Positions 11,801 through 26,800 of a stretch of 64,000 nucleotides of DNA are shown here, in pieces. The stretch comes from Acestrorhynchus altus (lineage: Eukaryota > Chordata > Actinopteri > Characiformes > Acestrorhynchidae), in the NCBI GenBank assembly GCA_034509495.1, contig CM067521.1, positions 26,154,166 through 26,218,165 of the forward strand, written 5' to 3'. The notes under the pieces were generated by a model. That model was not told the origin of the DNA, did no database searches, and saw nothing but the letters and a program-made list of their open reading frames with translations. The position numbers were made by a program, and so were the translations under genes. Numbering within the stretch: position 1 is the first letter of the stretch; each line of letters begins with the position of its first letter.

Positions 11801-14800
11801 CCATGAGTAGGTTCTGTTATTACATTATGATGAGGTCAGTTCTAACAACACTGCCATTACCAAGAGAACCCCACATTCAGGATCATTTGCTTCAGAATTA
11901 TTACTTGTCAAATCATGGAACTTGCAGATCTGTACTAGCTTAGAACACTGGATCTATAGAAAGATATAGTACCTCCCCAGCTCAATTAGGGCTTGAGCTT
12001 AAATCTGTTAAAGATGGCTGTCCTCCATGGCACTTCCATCTGCTGTGCCACACTTACATCGAAGAGATCCGTCCCCTCTTTATTGGAAAGCTGGCCACCA
12101 AGTTCCATACTCGTACTTCAACATGCTTTAATATCAACTCTTGATCTGAAGTAATTCATGTTCCGTGTAAATGTACTGCGCTGTCCCAGTCATTGGCCTC
12201 ATTTTGCATCTGTCATCATCAAGAGACCACTTTCAGCAGTGAGTGCATCCAGTTTGAGTGCACGACGAGGATCTTCTTACCTCTCAGAAAGCCTCAGTTT
12301 GTAAACAAGGCTGAAAGGATCACCTGATGTAAACAGTCAGATAAAGTACACAAAGCAGTCCAAAGACATGTCGTCATTATTGAATTGGGGATGGAGCCTC
12401 ACTAGCTTATCTACAAGTGCCTCTTTTAGTCAACCCCCAGGTAAGTCTCCAGGGAGCCTGTAGAATGGTAGTGTGCATTGTTCTCATCACTTCACACGGC
12501 TGCCTCCCAGGTGCTGAATCAGCAAACAAGTTCTGAATCGTTTCCATTTCACTCCCACTCCCCCTTCCCTACCTCTCCTCTACAACCCCCCGTCCCCCAA
12601 GCGGGTTCCACATTTCCTGTGAGACGTTCCAAACGACAGCCGGCAGAGCCTGCCACCAATCAATCACCGCTCTCCCTCCCCAGACAGGACCCAAGAGACA
12701 AGAGGAGGGTGGGAATTCACCTCCAGAACTAGACATATGTTCAACAAAGCTACATATGGGCTGAAGTTGAACACACTGTACTGTGTTTCTCAAGCACTGT
12801 TCAAGAACAGGGCTCTAGAGTGACTGAGGTTTTGTTGTGTGAATTAGGAATCGAAACTGAATTCTGGGGATAACCTTGTGCATTTAGTGTCCATGCCTTG
12901 TAGGTTCATGGTTTTATCAGCACCGTCACAATGTTGAGCACCTCGCATTACATTAATAATGCACCAACTTCAGACTTTAACCTTACAGAACAGGATAGAT
13001 ATGAACATGACTCATATTTGTCATATGTATGACTGTCAGAGCTTCAGATTACATATGTATCTGTATGCATCTGTGCTTTTGTAGCCTTCTTATTTTTTAT
13101 TCCTTTAAAGCTGCTTGGTGACATCAGTTATACAATTACATTTTGATTTGGTTTGATCCTGAATTAGGTGGCAGATTATGAATTATAAATCCATAATTCA
13201 TTATATAAATATGTAACTATCCTGAAACAATAGGTTTGGGAATGGATCTGATGAGGCAAGCAAACATGAAGCTCTGGTCATAATAAATATAATAAATATG
13301 GGCCATTTTCGTTCTTCTGTTTATCTTTCTTGGTCTGTGATGTTCTTGGGGCTGCAAGGTGTGGATTTTCAGTAGATGGGAGATATTCTTGGCAGCCATT
13401 GACTGATTAGATCTCACCCTCTTGTCAAAACTGGGCCGAAATATTTTGAACAGAATGTGAGGAAAACATGGCTGAGAAAAATCCTTATGAAACACCATAA
13501 CAGATTATTTATGAATGTTATAGCAAAATGGACGATTATATATGGAATATTTCTTACAAGCCTGCTTTTAAACTCCTGATATTAACAAGCTTCTCACTTT
13601 TAGTTCTCTAAACATTTGGCCCTATTTTGATGCCATACATACAGGCTAAAACCTGAAGTGGAAGAGGTTCTTTCCATCATTTTTAAAAATAAAAGTGCCA
13701 GAAATGGTTCTTTGAAGCAGAGCTGAGGAGGAACCTCTTTTGGTTTCATGAGTCTTTCAATGCATTAAGTATTTCTGTAAGTCTGAAGACTCAAAGACAG
13801 ACCACGTTGGCCCATCAAAGGAGGTTTGAGGTAGTTTACTAATTAACTACAACTTGTTTTTGGTTCTGAGGGTGGGAGACAACAGCTAAGGACTCCAGAT
13901 GCAAATTCCCTGCCTCAAATCAACTCCAGTTGTTTTGTTAGCTCACTTGTGTGTTTACTGATCACGCAAAGACACAAAGCTGGCTAAGAAGCAAGTAAGC
14001 AGCCAGTTGTCAAATGACAAATTAAAGCTGACAGTCTGTGATTTTACTTCATAATCACTGCTTCGTTTCCTATTCATTGTGCTCCAGTGCAGGATCCAAA
14101 CAACAAAAACGGTGTCACTATCAACCTTACAACGTAAGAATGCAGAGGTCCATGGACTGAGGGCTTGCCAAGTGAACTGAGCGTTAGGCATACTCTTAGT
14201 TCTCTGTGTGAACCCAAACTCTGAACCAATCCTACAGCTGGTTCCAGTTTTGCAGGACAAATCTCACAAGTCAAACCATCAAAAAGCTGAGAAACCAGAG
14301 AAGCACGGCATGGATATGTTAATCAAAACAGAATGGGCTCTAAGCTGAACAACATTTGCCCACTCGGGACCTTTATTTAGAGCAAAGGGTACTAGAGGTT
14401 GATGACTGAAAAGTATGTAGGAACGTATGGAGGTACATTTATGGACCATGATACTGGGAGATGCCTGGAGTTGTAGCTCAATGCAACATTCTAATAAATA
14501 CATGTCAGAAAGAGCTCTTTAGCTGAAAAGTCCAAACGTGTTTCCCTGAAGAACTTTTCAATTGAAACCACTCTACATGTTCTGAGTACAAGTGTTCTCC
14601 TGGAATATCCACTGGGCTTGGAGATCTATTACCTTATGCCTGACCCCACATGTAATGACAATTTTCACCAACTTTTCTTTGCTGGATCACTGTTAGTCAT
14701 AAGAGCACCCTGCACAACACAAACACACACACAGATTATGTACACAAACAAGAGTCCTGACCAGAAGAATCCATCTGCAGACCCACAGTACATCACTCTC

Positions 14801-17800
14801 AGCCCCTCACTGCCAGCCCCTCACTTTCAGACCCTCACTGTCAGCTCCTCACTGTCAGCCGCCTCATTGTCAGCCTCCTTAATTTTCCTGAAGGAACCCT
14901 CCCAAGGGATCAATAAAGTTATATTCTATTCTATTCTATTCTCATTGTCAGCCCCTCACTGTCAGACCCCCACTGTGAGCCCCGTCACTGTCAGACCCCT
15001 CACTGTCAGCCCCGTCACTGTCAGACCCCTCACTGTCAGACCCCTCACTGTCAGACCCCTCACTGTCAGCACCCTCACTGTCAGACCCCTCACTGTCAGA
15101 CCCCTCACTGTCAGACCCCACACTGTCAGCCCCCTCACTGTCAGACCCCTCACTGTCAGACCCCACACTCTCAGCCCCTCACTGTCAGACCCCACACTGT
15201 CAGCCCCCTCACTGTCAGACCCCACACTCTCAGCCCCTCACTGTCAGACCCCTCACTGCCAGCCCCTCTATGTCAGATCTCACACTGTCAGATCCTCACT
15301 CTCAGCCCCTCACTGTCAGACCCCTCACTGTCAGACCCCTCACTGTCAGACCCTCTCTCTCTGATCCTCACTGTCAGCCTCTCTTTGTCTGACCCTCACT
15401 GTCAACCCCTCACTGTCATCCCTTCACTGTCAGACCCTCACTGTCAGACCCTCTATGTCAGATCCTCACTGTCAGCCCCTCACTGTCAGACCCTCTCTCT
15501 GACCCTCACTGTCAGACCCTCACTGGCTCTATTTTAGGCTATTTTAGCATCTTTACATGCTTCCTCTCTGCACAGTAATAAACAGATATGGCATTAACTT
15601 CAGTAGCCAAAAATATTGGCGTCAAAATTGATTCAGATTTATCGTTTGACCAACACACAGGTAATATTACTAGGACAGTCTGCAGATCCAGGGGTTCATG
15701 GACACTGGGATTTATGATAAACTGGGATTTATGGTAAACTGGGATTTATGATAAACTGGGATTTATGGTAAACTGGGATTTATGGTAAACTGGGATTTAT
15801 GGTAAACTGGGATGTTGGTGCTGCCGCCTGACTCCTTCTCGCAATCACTCTGGTTTGTGACGGTGGAGCAGTTAGATGCCGATGTTTCAGGATGCTCCAT
15901 GTTTATGTTCTTCTGGTTCTCTCCTTAGTTATGCTGTTATAGTCAGATCTGCCGGAGTCACTCGACACACTCTGGTAATGTTTACATTCTCTGTTCTCTT
16001 TTTAAATTTCAAACTAATTCATCTCTGTATCTTTTCCGAGTTAACGATGACCCACCAGCCTGAATTGATTAGGTCCTAACCTCAAGCTCTTCTGCTCCAT
16101 CTAAAAGGACCCCACGCTCCCCTGATCCCCATCTTTACATTGGCTTTCCATCTTCCGGCTACTGGACCTGGACTAGTGTCCCACCCTGTCCTGGACTAGC
16201 TGCTCACCCACCATCACCAACTGTAGAAATGTACTGTTACTATTCTGTCCACCAGAGAAGTAACATTACTTCAGTCCCAGAGTATTAGAACAGAGGTGTG
16301 GGGGTCCAGTGTCCCCTAACTGTGTATAAGTAGTTTGTCCAGAGGATGATGATCCTCCCCTTGTGAGCCTGGTTCCTCCCGAGGTTTCTTCCTCCAGCTC
16401 TGAGGGAGTTTCTCCTGCACCGTGGCCCTTTGGTTTGATCACTAGATGATCTGTCTCTTATCCTTTATTCCTGTTTTAACCTTTTTATTTCTTGATTCCT
16501 GTGAAGCTGCTCTGTGACAACTTCAGTCATACAAACACATTTTTGATTTGATTTGATTTGATCAGGACCCCACAGGACCACCACAGAGCAGCTATTATGT
16601 GGGTGGTGGGTCATTCTCAGCACTGCAGTCACACTGACATGGTGGTGGTGTGTTAGTGTGTGTTGCGCTGGTACGATGGGGGGGTTATGGTATGGTCCGT
16701 ATGGTCCGTAACATTGTTTTAGGCAATCAAACACATGGAGTCTTGCATTCCTCACCTAATGACTTTATTCAGTGTAAATCAGTTGCACGTGTTCTTACCT
16801 CAGTGTGGGTATGTGCATGTGGTAACCATGGGTATAAGTTCTATTTGACATTTGGGCATTATTTAAACATTTCACAGTTCATAGTAATGCTATGTACCTC
16901 AGTGTTCTCCATTGAGGACTGGAGAAAGTGTTTGTTCAACAGACTCTGCTCATAGCCTGCTAGAATTAAAACATTCACATGTAGAGCAATCCATAACTCC
17001 AGAATTCAACATCATTTGTAGTGTACCATGTAGAATACAAACCAAAGGTTTTGCACCCTACACAGTACCGGATATGTAAATTGGGAGCCATTTGGGGTTC
17101 TGCTTGAGCTTTCGTCAGCCAGGTTGTGGATTACTGGCTTTGAAGAACACAAAGCTTTAATAGTAGAGCTTTGATGCTGTTCCAGGGAGCTCAGAGGGGA
17201 TCCGGATGGATGAAGTGCAGACTTTAACTCTCCAAAATCAACACCTCCACCTAAACACTCCACCAACCTTAAGATATCCAGAGAGAATGTAGGAGAGAGG
17301 AAAACAGCGTTTGGTTAAAAGTCAGGTATAGTGTAGGCCAGATTCATAAAATGCACTTACAGCCTGCATTATTATTAGTATTTTTTATTGCCCTGCTATT
17401 TCAGAGTATAAAAAGTATAACAACCCCCAGCATTGAGCTGTGGAGCAGTGGAACAGTGTTCTCTGGAATGATGAGCTCCATACAGTGCATCAAGGAAGAG
17501 TAAGGGAGTTGGGGGTGAGGTGGGGTGGTGATCACCCAACATCCTGACGTCACCATCTTGTGGCTGAATCAATCAAATACTCAGAGCCAAAATCTAGTAA
17601 AAACCCTTATCTGGATGGTAGATGCCAACAAACCGCATGTGCAAAATTATTTCCAAAAAGGTTCTGAAGGCAGCTCTGCCTCTGAGGCAGAACACCACTG
17701 GTTCTGAGAATAACCAATTTAAACTCCCAGTATGTGGAGCTTTAGCAATATGTATTTGTACCTGGAAACCTAGCCAGCTAGTTTATAAAGCAGCATTCAA

Positions 17801-20800
17801 AAGCATGCCAGCACAGAGAGGACACGTGACAGTGGTGGCTGCCGGTTACTGTAGTGGCATGCAGTAAAGAAAAGATTGGATAGAATCTGTGACAATCTGC
17901 ATTAGCTGGCTAGTTTTCCAGCCAGATCTCTGAGATCAGCACTATATAAATTGAAAAATGACCAAATCTCAAACTGGACTGCACATCTTTCGTCCACATA
18001 TAAAGCTCTGAGCAGCAGATTGATGTTTCTAAAGATCTGCTTACTGGTTTATATTTGGCTATTATGGGAGGCAGTGCTGCCTTCACAACAGTTTTGAGTT
18101 AGGAAAGGCACTATAAAAATAAAAGTGATGATGAAAACAGAAATTCTTTTTAATTCTATTGATATTGAAAGAAGAAATACATGAGCAGGTGTCCTTCAGC
18201 CATAGGGGACTGCAGATTCACCTTTCATTCCCACCATTCAGTTCTACTGTTGTATTAAATTAAGATGCGGGTCATCAATGAAACGACAAATCACCTGATT
18301 TAATTGGAGCAATAACACTTCAGGCATTAGCACACAAATCCCCCTTACACTCCGACCTGACACATTCATTTCCTGCCCTCTTCGATAGCTCACACATTAC
18401 ATGGGTTATTAACGAATGATAGGTTTCCTTCCTTTTATACACTTTCTAATGACCGAACTCGAGCACTGCGAGCCGTTAAGTCAGCGATCAGCCCAAACTG
18501 GGATCTTAGAGTTATTTCCCTCCAGCTGCTTGTGGCTGCCAGCCAAAACGTACAGGATGAATAAAAAAGTCTAACCTTAATCAAGAGGCAAAACAAAAAG
18601 GTGCTTCTCCTTTGCCAGTGTAACCATGGCTTTGGTATTAATATTTCTCCATCCATCCTCACAAGTTTAATAATGGACTCTCCTCATTTCCCCACTGCTG
18701 GGAACGAGGGCCTGCGTGTGTCCAGAGTTTCAGAAGAACAGCATGGGTCTGCCAATCAGGATTTATGGACTACAAGCTCACTCAAGCACAAGAAAGATAG
18801 ATGAGGAAGTGTTGTGTGTTTGAGGGAACAGGTGCTTCTGTGCAAAATCAGTACTAAAAATGGCGGAGGCAGCGCTGCCTCTGAGGCAGAAAAACACAAT
18901 TAGTTCAGAGAACAACCTATTCAGATAACCAGTAGGCGGAGCTTTAGAAACGTGTATCTGCTCCTCCAAGCTGTGTATGTAGATGCACTGCATGAAAGCT
19001 GTGTAATATTGTGAAATTTTATTGTTTGCTTTAAGAAATTCTTTTTGTATGGTGCTGATATCTCAGAACCCCCCTGGAAAACTATCCAGCTTCCTCTAAG
19101 GCAGCATTTCATATCAAGCTAGCTCAGAGATGACCCTGATGTTTTCATGTAACAGTGTTGTGCACCCCCTAGTGTCCTGTGATAGTTACTGCAGTGGCAT
19201 GCAGTAAAAAAAGATGGGATAGAAACTGCTGGCATTAATGAAGAACATCATAGCACCGTAATACCGTAAAACACTGCTGTAACACAGTACCGTAATAAAA
19301 TACCCTAATACAATACATAATACTCTACCGTAATACAATACTGTAATACACTATCATAATACACCACCGTAATACACTACCGTAATACAATACTGTAATA
19401 CACTACCATAATACTCTACCATAATACACTATCATAATACACTACTGTAATTCACTACCATAATACACCACCGTAATACAATACTGTTGTACTACTGTTT
19501 ACTGCTAGTTTTTAGGAGGTTTCTGAGAAACCAAGGCATTTATTTTTTTTAATTCCCTAAAATCATTAATTTATCAAACTCCTTCACTGCTGTTTGTTTA
19601 AGGTGGACTCCGGTAGAGCCCCCTGTCCCCCCTGTATCTAAGCTTTGCCTGTTTTTCTCCCTGAAGGATGGATGAAAACTACAACATTGTTCCTCATGGA
19701 GTGAACTTCCAGGACCCCATCTTCCCCGACATGCCAGAGAACCACCGCATGTTCGCCAGCCTCTTCCAGTTCTCCAACTGCACAACTGGAACCCAGGTCC
19801 ACATGTACACTCCTGAGTGGGAGGCCCAGGAGGACAGCAGGGTAAGCGCACACTGCCTGATGTTTTTTTGAAGTGTGCAATGATGAAGGCTGTAATAAAA
19901 GAGTGAGTGTAACACTCAACATCTCTGTTAAAGAGTGCAATATAACAGTTATCAGCATCACCATTTTTGAGCTTTTCACTTTGTGACGTAGGGTGAATCT
20001 GGTAGTGCTTTACATTGTGTCAAAAGTCCATCAATTATGGACCAATACACCAATAGTGAGACTCTTTTCTGGTTGCCTCGTGTTCCTTGCCTGTCTTGTT
20101 TTGTTTTCTCATGTACGTCTTTGCACATGGCTTTGTTGTGTACTTGTATTGTAGCCCTGCCCTCTCGCTGTCTTCTTTAGCTGTGCCCAGTCCTGTGGTA
20201 AGTGTCTGCCGATAACAGCAGCTCCATCCTGTGAGGGACCTTCTTTAACCTATATTAGGTTTTTTTACTTTCTTTATTTTTTTTCTTGTTTGTTTGACTC
20301 TTTCTTAACCCTATTGCTTCCCTTCTGCTAAGTTGTCTTTCTTTTTAGTCACATAGTTTTTTAGTTTTTACTTTTACTTCAGCTGGTGGTGCTTACACAT
20401 AAAGAAATCTGCTCCACGGTCGGTTTCTGCTGTTGTTCCCATTCCTGAAGAACTCTGGAGACCATTCAGAGGATGTGGAGGTGAAGTCTAAACCAAAGTA
20501 AAGAGAAGATGCTACAAACACTTAATCTCCTCTGTAGTCATGGGGAACATCAGATCTTTGGTCAAGATGGTCGAGCATGCTGAAAGAGTACAGCGAGGCC
20601 AGTCTGCTGTGCTTTTCAGAAACATGCGGATATATGCCAAATAACATTTCTTTATTATATTTTTGATCATTTGAGGGTTTTATTTGTTCATATGAATGTA
20701 CCTCACTGTGAGATACTGTGCCAAAATATTCCCATAGTATAGAAAAATGCCTTTCTATTGCTAATTGACTGCAAACTCATCAAAACCGCTGCAAAAAATA

Positions 20801-23800
20801 AACTAGTTCTTCAACCAACCCTTAAACGAGGCTTCAGGTAGTCATCAGTGACATTGCTTCAGGAAAACGACATCAATACGCATCAATATGGAATAAAATC
20901 TTTCCATTGGCTTCTGTTCAAAGTTAAGAAGGGGTTTTCTTTCTCCTGTAAAGTTGCAGCCAATCACACACATCATACTCTCTACTGGAAAAAATGACCG
21001 TCCATCTGGAGGAGTAACATCAAGGCATTTTTCGAGTAGCCAATTCACTCAACCTCCATGTTTTTCCATATTGTAGGAGGAAACCCTTGGGAAGCTCATG
21101 CAGAAACAGGGAGAATATTAGAACTGGGAGGCAAACATGCCAACTACATGCCAGCCACTGTAGAGTAACAGTCTCTACAGTTCAGGGAAAACTCTCTGCA
21201 ACATTCTAGAGCATTGCTGTGAGGATTTGTTTGCATTCAGCGACTAGATAGTTAGTGAGGTCAGGATGCCAAAAGTCCTGTATGGAGCTCCATCATTCCA
21301 GAGAACACGGTTCCACTGCTCCACAGCTCAATGCTGGGGTCTTTATACCCTCTAGTCCACACCTGCTATTAGACATGGAGACAATAGAGTCATGTCTATT
21401 TATCTGCTCTAGAGAGTCCTATTCTATTGGCAGTACTTCTCTACAGGGACTAGACCAGCTGTGTGTGCAGTTGCACAACTATGTCAGCAATGGGTACAGC
21501 TTAACTTGTTTGAATGCTGAATTAGAAGGGGTGACCACAAACATTTGGATGTACAGTGTACAATTAAGTTTCATTTACCTTAATTTTTTTCCAACCGAAA
21601 GGAATTGGAAACATCATCTGCATAAAAAAATACACATATGAACCATCCTCTAAGAAGCTGTTGGCTATGGCTGATACACAACATCACTACTGACTTTTTG
21701 CGTCTGGGTTCTTCTAATGTGCGATCCAGTGGCTTTCACTACCACTGAGCAGAACAAGGGAAAGAGACATATGGCACATAGAGCACATATGGCAGTCGTA
21801 TGTTGCTTCCTTTTAGACTCTAAACAGCTTCAAACTTCTTAAATGCAGAGTTCAATGAGGGTGTTCTGCAAGTTTCTAAGCAGTTGTGGTCTGCAAATCC
21901 ATACAGCCCAGTAAAAAAACACAGTTGTGGACTTTCTTCCCTACAGTTTATGTCTGGGTGGAAGTCTTCAGAGTCTTGGGAGTAATGATTAGAGCTGTCT
22001 GACAGAGAGGCTTTGTTTCTTTTAGCCTTTTCTCCCTCTTAATTCATGGGTGCATGTTCAAACCGTACATTACATGGGCTTTCACTGTTTTTCTAAAGCA
22101 ACTCTTGTTTTGGCAGACAAGGTTTGCATGTTTCTGCATTACTCTGCGACACTTGGTCTCAGGTCCACGTGCACAGTCATGGTCAGCATGTTACGAAATC
22201 CTGCACCATCATTACTTTTTTTCCCTACAAAAAAAAAGAAATCATAGCACGTGCACAGCCTTCCTCCAAATGACCTCTAAATCTCTGTCCTGGGAGCTGG
22301 TTTGATTTTTTGATTTTCAGCAGCTTAGGATACATTAATGAGCTCATTTCAGTTCATGTATATCGTTCGGTTCTGCATATTTAAATTATTTATGCTCAGC
22401 CCTTAAATACTGTTCTAGGACATGAGTTTCTTTTCTATTGTCTTAGATTGTCTCTTGAGGTGAACTTGACAGTTGTTTGAAATGTGTTCCTCATAGTAAA
22501 ATAGAAGTAGTGCTTTCTGAGAGTCCTCTTTTTATTGCTGTGTAAAGGTATTTCAGGTGTTTATTTTTGGATGTCCTGTGCTTTTTCCCATGTGAGCCTG
22601 AAAGCTCATTTAGTTCAGTCCACAAACATGACGTTTTTCATGTGTTTTCTTTCTGTAAAAGAAAGTTGATATAGTTTGTGATTTGTTGTATAACATTCAT
22701 TACATATCAAATAAATGTAACATCAAAGAGGGTTCATTAAACATTGAAACATGGAGTTTGTTCACAGACAAATTCCCTGTTTAACAAAACAAAGCTTGCT
22801 GGAACAGAGGAAGGTTGATGTGCATGTGGGTAAGAACTTGAAGTGGAATATGGAAGTTATTTGACCCTTACCCCTATTAATACCTGAAACAGTGACTATA
22901 TTATTGGCTAGGCCTTGAAAAAGGTGGCCTTGGCTTCAGCCCCTAGTCATAGTTTATAGATATGATTTACCAGATCCTGGGAAAGATCTAATACATGATG
23001 GGAAGATGTGGTCATTGATCATTTTAGATTTAGTTTGCACAGTTAATTGATATGTATTTGTTGTGTGAGTTTGAATTAACAAGATAATTTTTATTTATTT
23101 GAGGCTTGCATTAGCATGGTGGCATGTCCAGTGGTGGTGTTACGAATAGGTCGAACACTAAGGCTATAAAATACAGCTGTATTTGCTCAGTGGAGTGTAT
23201 GTTGGCTGAAGATGGACCTTCCTACCAAAAATCATCCCTCTAAGATGTTTGCATACTTGTAATCAGGTCGTCATGCAGGTGTCGCCAGCTCGCTGAACAG
23301 ATCAAGTACAGGGCGGCAGCTTCTTTCACGGACTATTACCTAGGTGTGTTTGTACAATAAGCCCTTGTGTCAAGTGCAGTGGACAGTGTCCAAACAGTCA
23401 GAAACAGATAGAGCTCTGTATTTGTGTAGGTGTATGATCTCCTCTGCCTTTGTTGTTGGTCAGGGTAATGTTGTTTAGTCTGCACCATACATTAACTGCA
23501 TTTTTCTAAGTACACTCCTAGAGTACCTGAAGGTAGAAGGTCTAAATATTTTGTAGTTAAAATATGCTTTATGTATAGTATTCAACATTCACGTTGTATC
23601 TACACTGTAGCTCAGGTGGTAGCAAAAGAGATGCAGGAAATCTCTGCTTATAGAAATGGCCATGTTCACTGCATCATCTGAGATTAATTTAGTAACAGAC
23701 ACAAGTCAGAGCCAAAACACAATCACGTATCAGTACTTTTCTGGAGAACTTTTTTATTTTTCAATTAAGATTTTTTCTTTCCAGTTACTTTTGATCTAGA

Positions 23801-26800
23801 TCATTATGGTGTATTAATACAATAAATAGTTGCACCCACAAAGAATCAAACAACTACAATGGTGTTGTGCCATGCTGTCATGGAATCACTGAGAATGGCA
23901 GTGGGTCATCTACAGGTGTCATGGTGTGGGTGCAGTTCCAGATCACCTTTGGTCTTCATTACAGCATAATGTTGGTCCGTTAATGAGGTTCTGCACCCAG
24001 TGGTTCTACCTTTTCTGAACACACACTCCGGTTCCAACAGGATGATGGTCGTCCTCATATGGCTGCCGTCTCAAGATCTCGTCTTGAACACACAGATTTG
24101 TGCTCTTGGGTGTCAACCAGAAGAGGATGGGTTCCCCATTTGAGCCTTGCTTCCTCTCAAGGTTTCTTCCTCCCAGTCTGAGGGAGTTTTTCATGCCACT
24201 GTCACCATTAGCTGCTCAATTGAGACTTGGACCCAGATTTCTGTAAAGCTGCTTTATGATGCCTTTTTTTGTAAAAAGTGCTTTATTAATAAACTTTGAT
24301 TGATTGATACTATACCACAGTCAGTATCATCTCCAGACCTGTCCCTGATTGAAAATGTGTGGATGCTATTGGATGCTTTATCAACACTCCACCCCTACCA
24401 CACCATCTGCAGAACTGAGTGAGAACATATAAATACAGCACTTTAATGGGACAAAAGCAATAAACAGAGTCAAACTGTACAGGTCAATTACAGACAGGAG
24501 AGACAATACCAGAATGGACAAACCAGGGAGTCCAACAAGTCAAAAAACAAGCAAAGATCAATAACCGGTAGAATACTTACAAGACGAGATGAAAGGCAGG
24601 AGTGACACTGAACAGGACACTGAACAGGCTGATAGGCTGGTTTAAACACTCTCTGGACCAGGTGAATACAATCAGAACATGAGTGAGTCACATGATCAGT
24701 CAGGTGACAAACTGAAGGATTCTGGGAATAATAAATGTTTGAATGATGAATTGTTTACAGTACAGCGTGAGTCCGTGACTACCTGTGGATGATGGCCTGT
24801 TTAAGCATCATGTATTCATGTTGAAATAATACAAAAATACATGCACATTGGGCATTCGAAATCGAATCCGACGCTGTCAGACTGTACAACTCCTCTCTGG
24901 GGGCAAGGAGTGCTAACAGAAGAATGGGAGTAGGAACCAACCAGTAACCCACAACCTGACCACCACAACACAACTGGACTTGGTGCAATAAACAGCTCAA
25001 AAGTGCAATAATAATGTGCAATACCCTCCTCCTCCTACAGGACTCTTTATTCATGCACTATTTATATATATTGTATATTGTAATATAGTCTCTATATTAT
25101 ATATTCTTTATATTTATATAGAGTTTTTTTTATATAGTATAAGTATTATCTTATCTTTCTACTCTTTCCTTAACTGTACTGATACTGCTGCTGGAACCTT
25201 CCCAAGGGATCAATAAAGTCCTATTCTATTCAATTCTATTCCATTCTATTCTATTCTACCACCCACGTAATAACTGCTCTATGGTTGTTCTGTGTATATA
25301 AAATAATACCATATGTTTTGTATGCATAATGATTATAGAACTGATCTCAGCCAGTTACACTCAGTCATCTCAGTTGATGGATGCTGACAAGGCCCACAGG
25401 AAGCACATGTCCTCGAGCTTTACCATCCAGTTGTCTTGCAATGTTCCATCTAATGGCCACACCTTCGGGGTCATAGTCACTTTTTGATCATACTGTGTCA
25501 GAATTAGCCCCATTATCTCAACATTACTTTTTTCCTCATATGACAAATAGCACAGGATAGAAAGTTGTGGTGTGCTTGAGCTATGATGTGAGGAGTCTGG
25601 AAAAATGTATGCACACCCTGAGCCTTTGCCCCAAGGAACGGAACATTCTGTAGCCCCTGAAAATTAGACTAAGCCACCATACTTGCGGTTAAGTCTCTTA
25701 TCGAAACCATCCGTGGCTTGCACTCACACAAACAACTTCTGCTCCTGTGGTAGAAGAAGATAGATATGTTTAAATTAGAAACACCTGGTCCCTTCCTGAG
25801 GAGTTCTCACAATATTTAGAACCAGTGTAGTACTTAATACTCTTATTCCTCTTTAACAGAGACCTTTGGGAACACTTTGGCAGCATGGCTACATAAATCT
25901 TCCATAACTGTGTCACGGGTGTCTGTTGTCATTAGCGCTGTATTGCATTTGCATTGCTTGCTGATGCAAGAGGACACCAAACTGGACGATTGCAGTATTT
26001 ATGACAAATTTGAACTGTTGGTATAACCCTTTATAAATGTTTATATAGGCTTATGTCAGGCACCATGAAAGGCCATGTAAGACTCATGTAGTCATACAGT
26101 CACTGCTCTTCTGTAAAGTTGAACAAATGACAAGCCCAACATCCAAGATGGCACCAAGTGTGGCTGCCATGTTGCGAACTCCCTCTAGTTTTTATAGTTT
26201 TGCACAGTGAAGAGCATCCCAATGGGCTGCATCACCACCTGGTACGGGAAATGCACCACTCTCGAGCGGAAAATTCTGCAGTATAGTTTCTATAAACACA
26301 GAATTTCTACAGTGCAGTAATATATGCATAATGTATGTTTAGTGGAAGTTAGTGTAAATACTATGTTCATATTACATATAGGTATATTCTTATATTGATT
26401 CTTTTTTATACACTTTGTTTTACTACTGAAAGGGACTTTTAGAGACTTGTGACAATAAACTTGGTTTGATTTAAAACTGGAATAATGCAGAGCCATCAGT
26501 TGAAGCTCACAGCTGAAGTGGACATCATTTATGCATCAGTTTAGACTAGTAATGCTATGTATCAAAGCAAGCATGTCACTGCATGTTGAACTGTGTATAA
26601 CTATGTGTGTGACATAAACAAACCTTGAATCTGAGGTACAAGGTTCTCAAAATAGAGCATTCAGCTTTTTTAGTTCAAAAGCATGAGCTTTTATTCTGGA
26701 AAAATGAGGGGTCTTTTTTTGGAGACCTTCTGAACCTTAGCGTTTCATTTCAGAAGAGGTTTATCTTGAATCAAACTGACCACCACTGGGCCTTAAATCA

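Noticed and set aside
12478..12732. Proline-rich 84-codon frame in intron 1
   Set aside because: No splice context, homology or codon pattern supports it.
14618..15364. A 248-codon frame and several serine/aspartate-rich antisense frames
   Set aside because: They are open only because the CACTGTCAGACCC array lacks stops. There is no non-repetitive coding content.
14940..15535. CRISPR-like array of short repeats
   Set aside because: Units are contiguous without unique spacers, and the genome is a vertebrate. It is a minisatellite.
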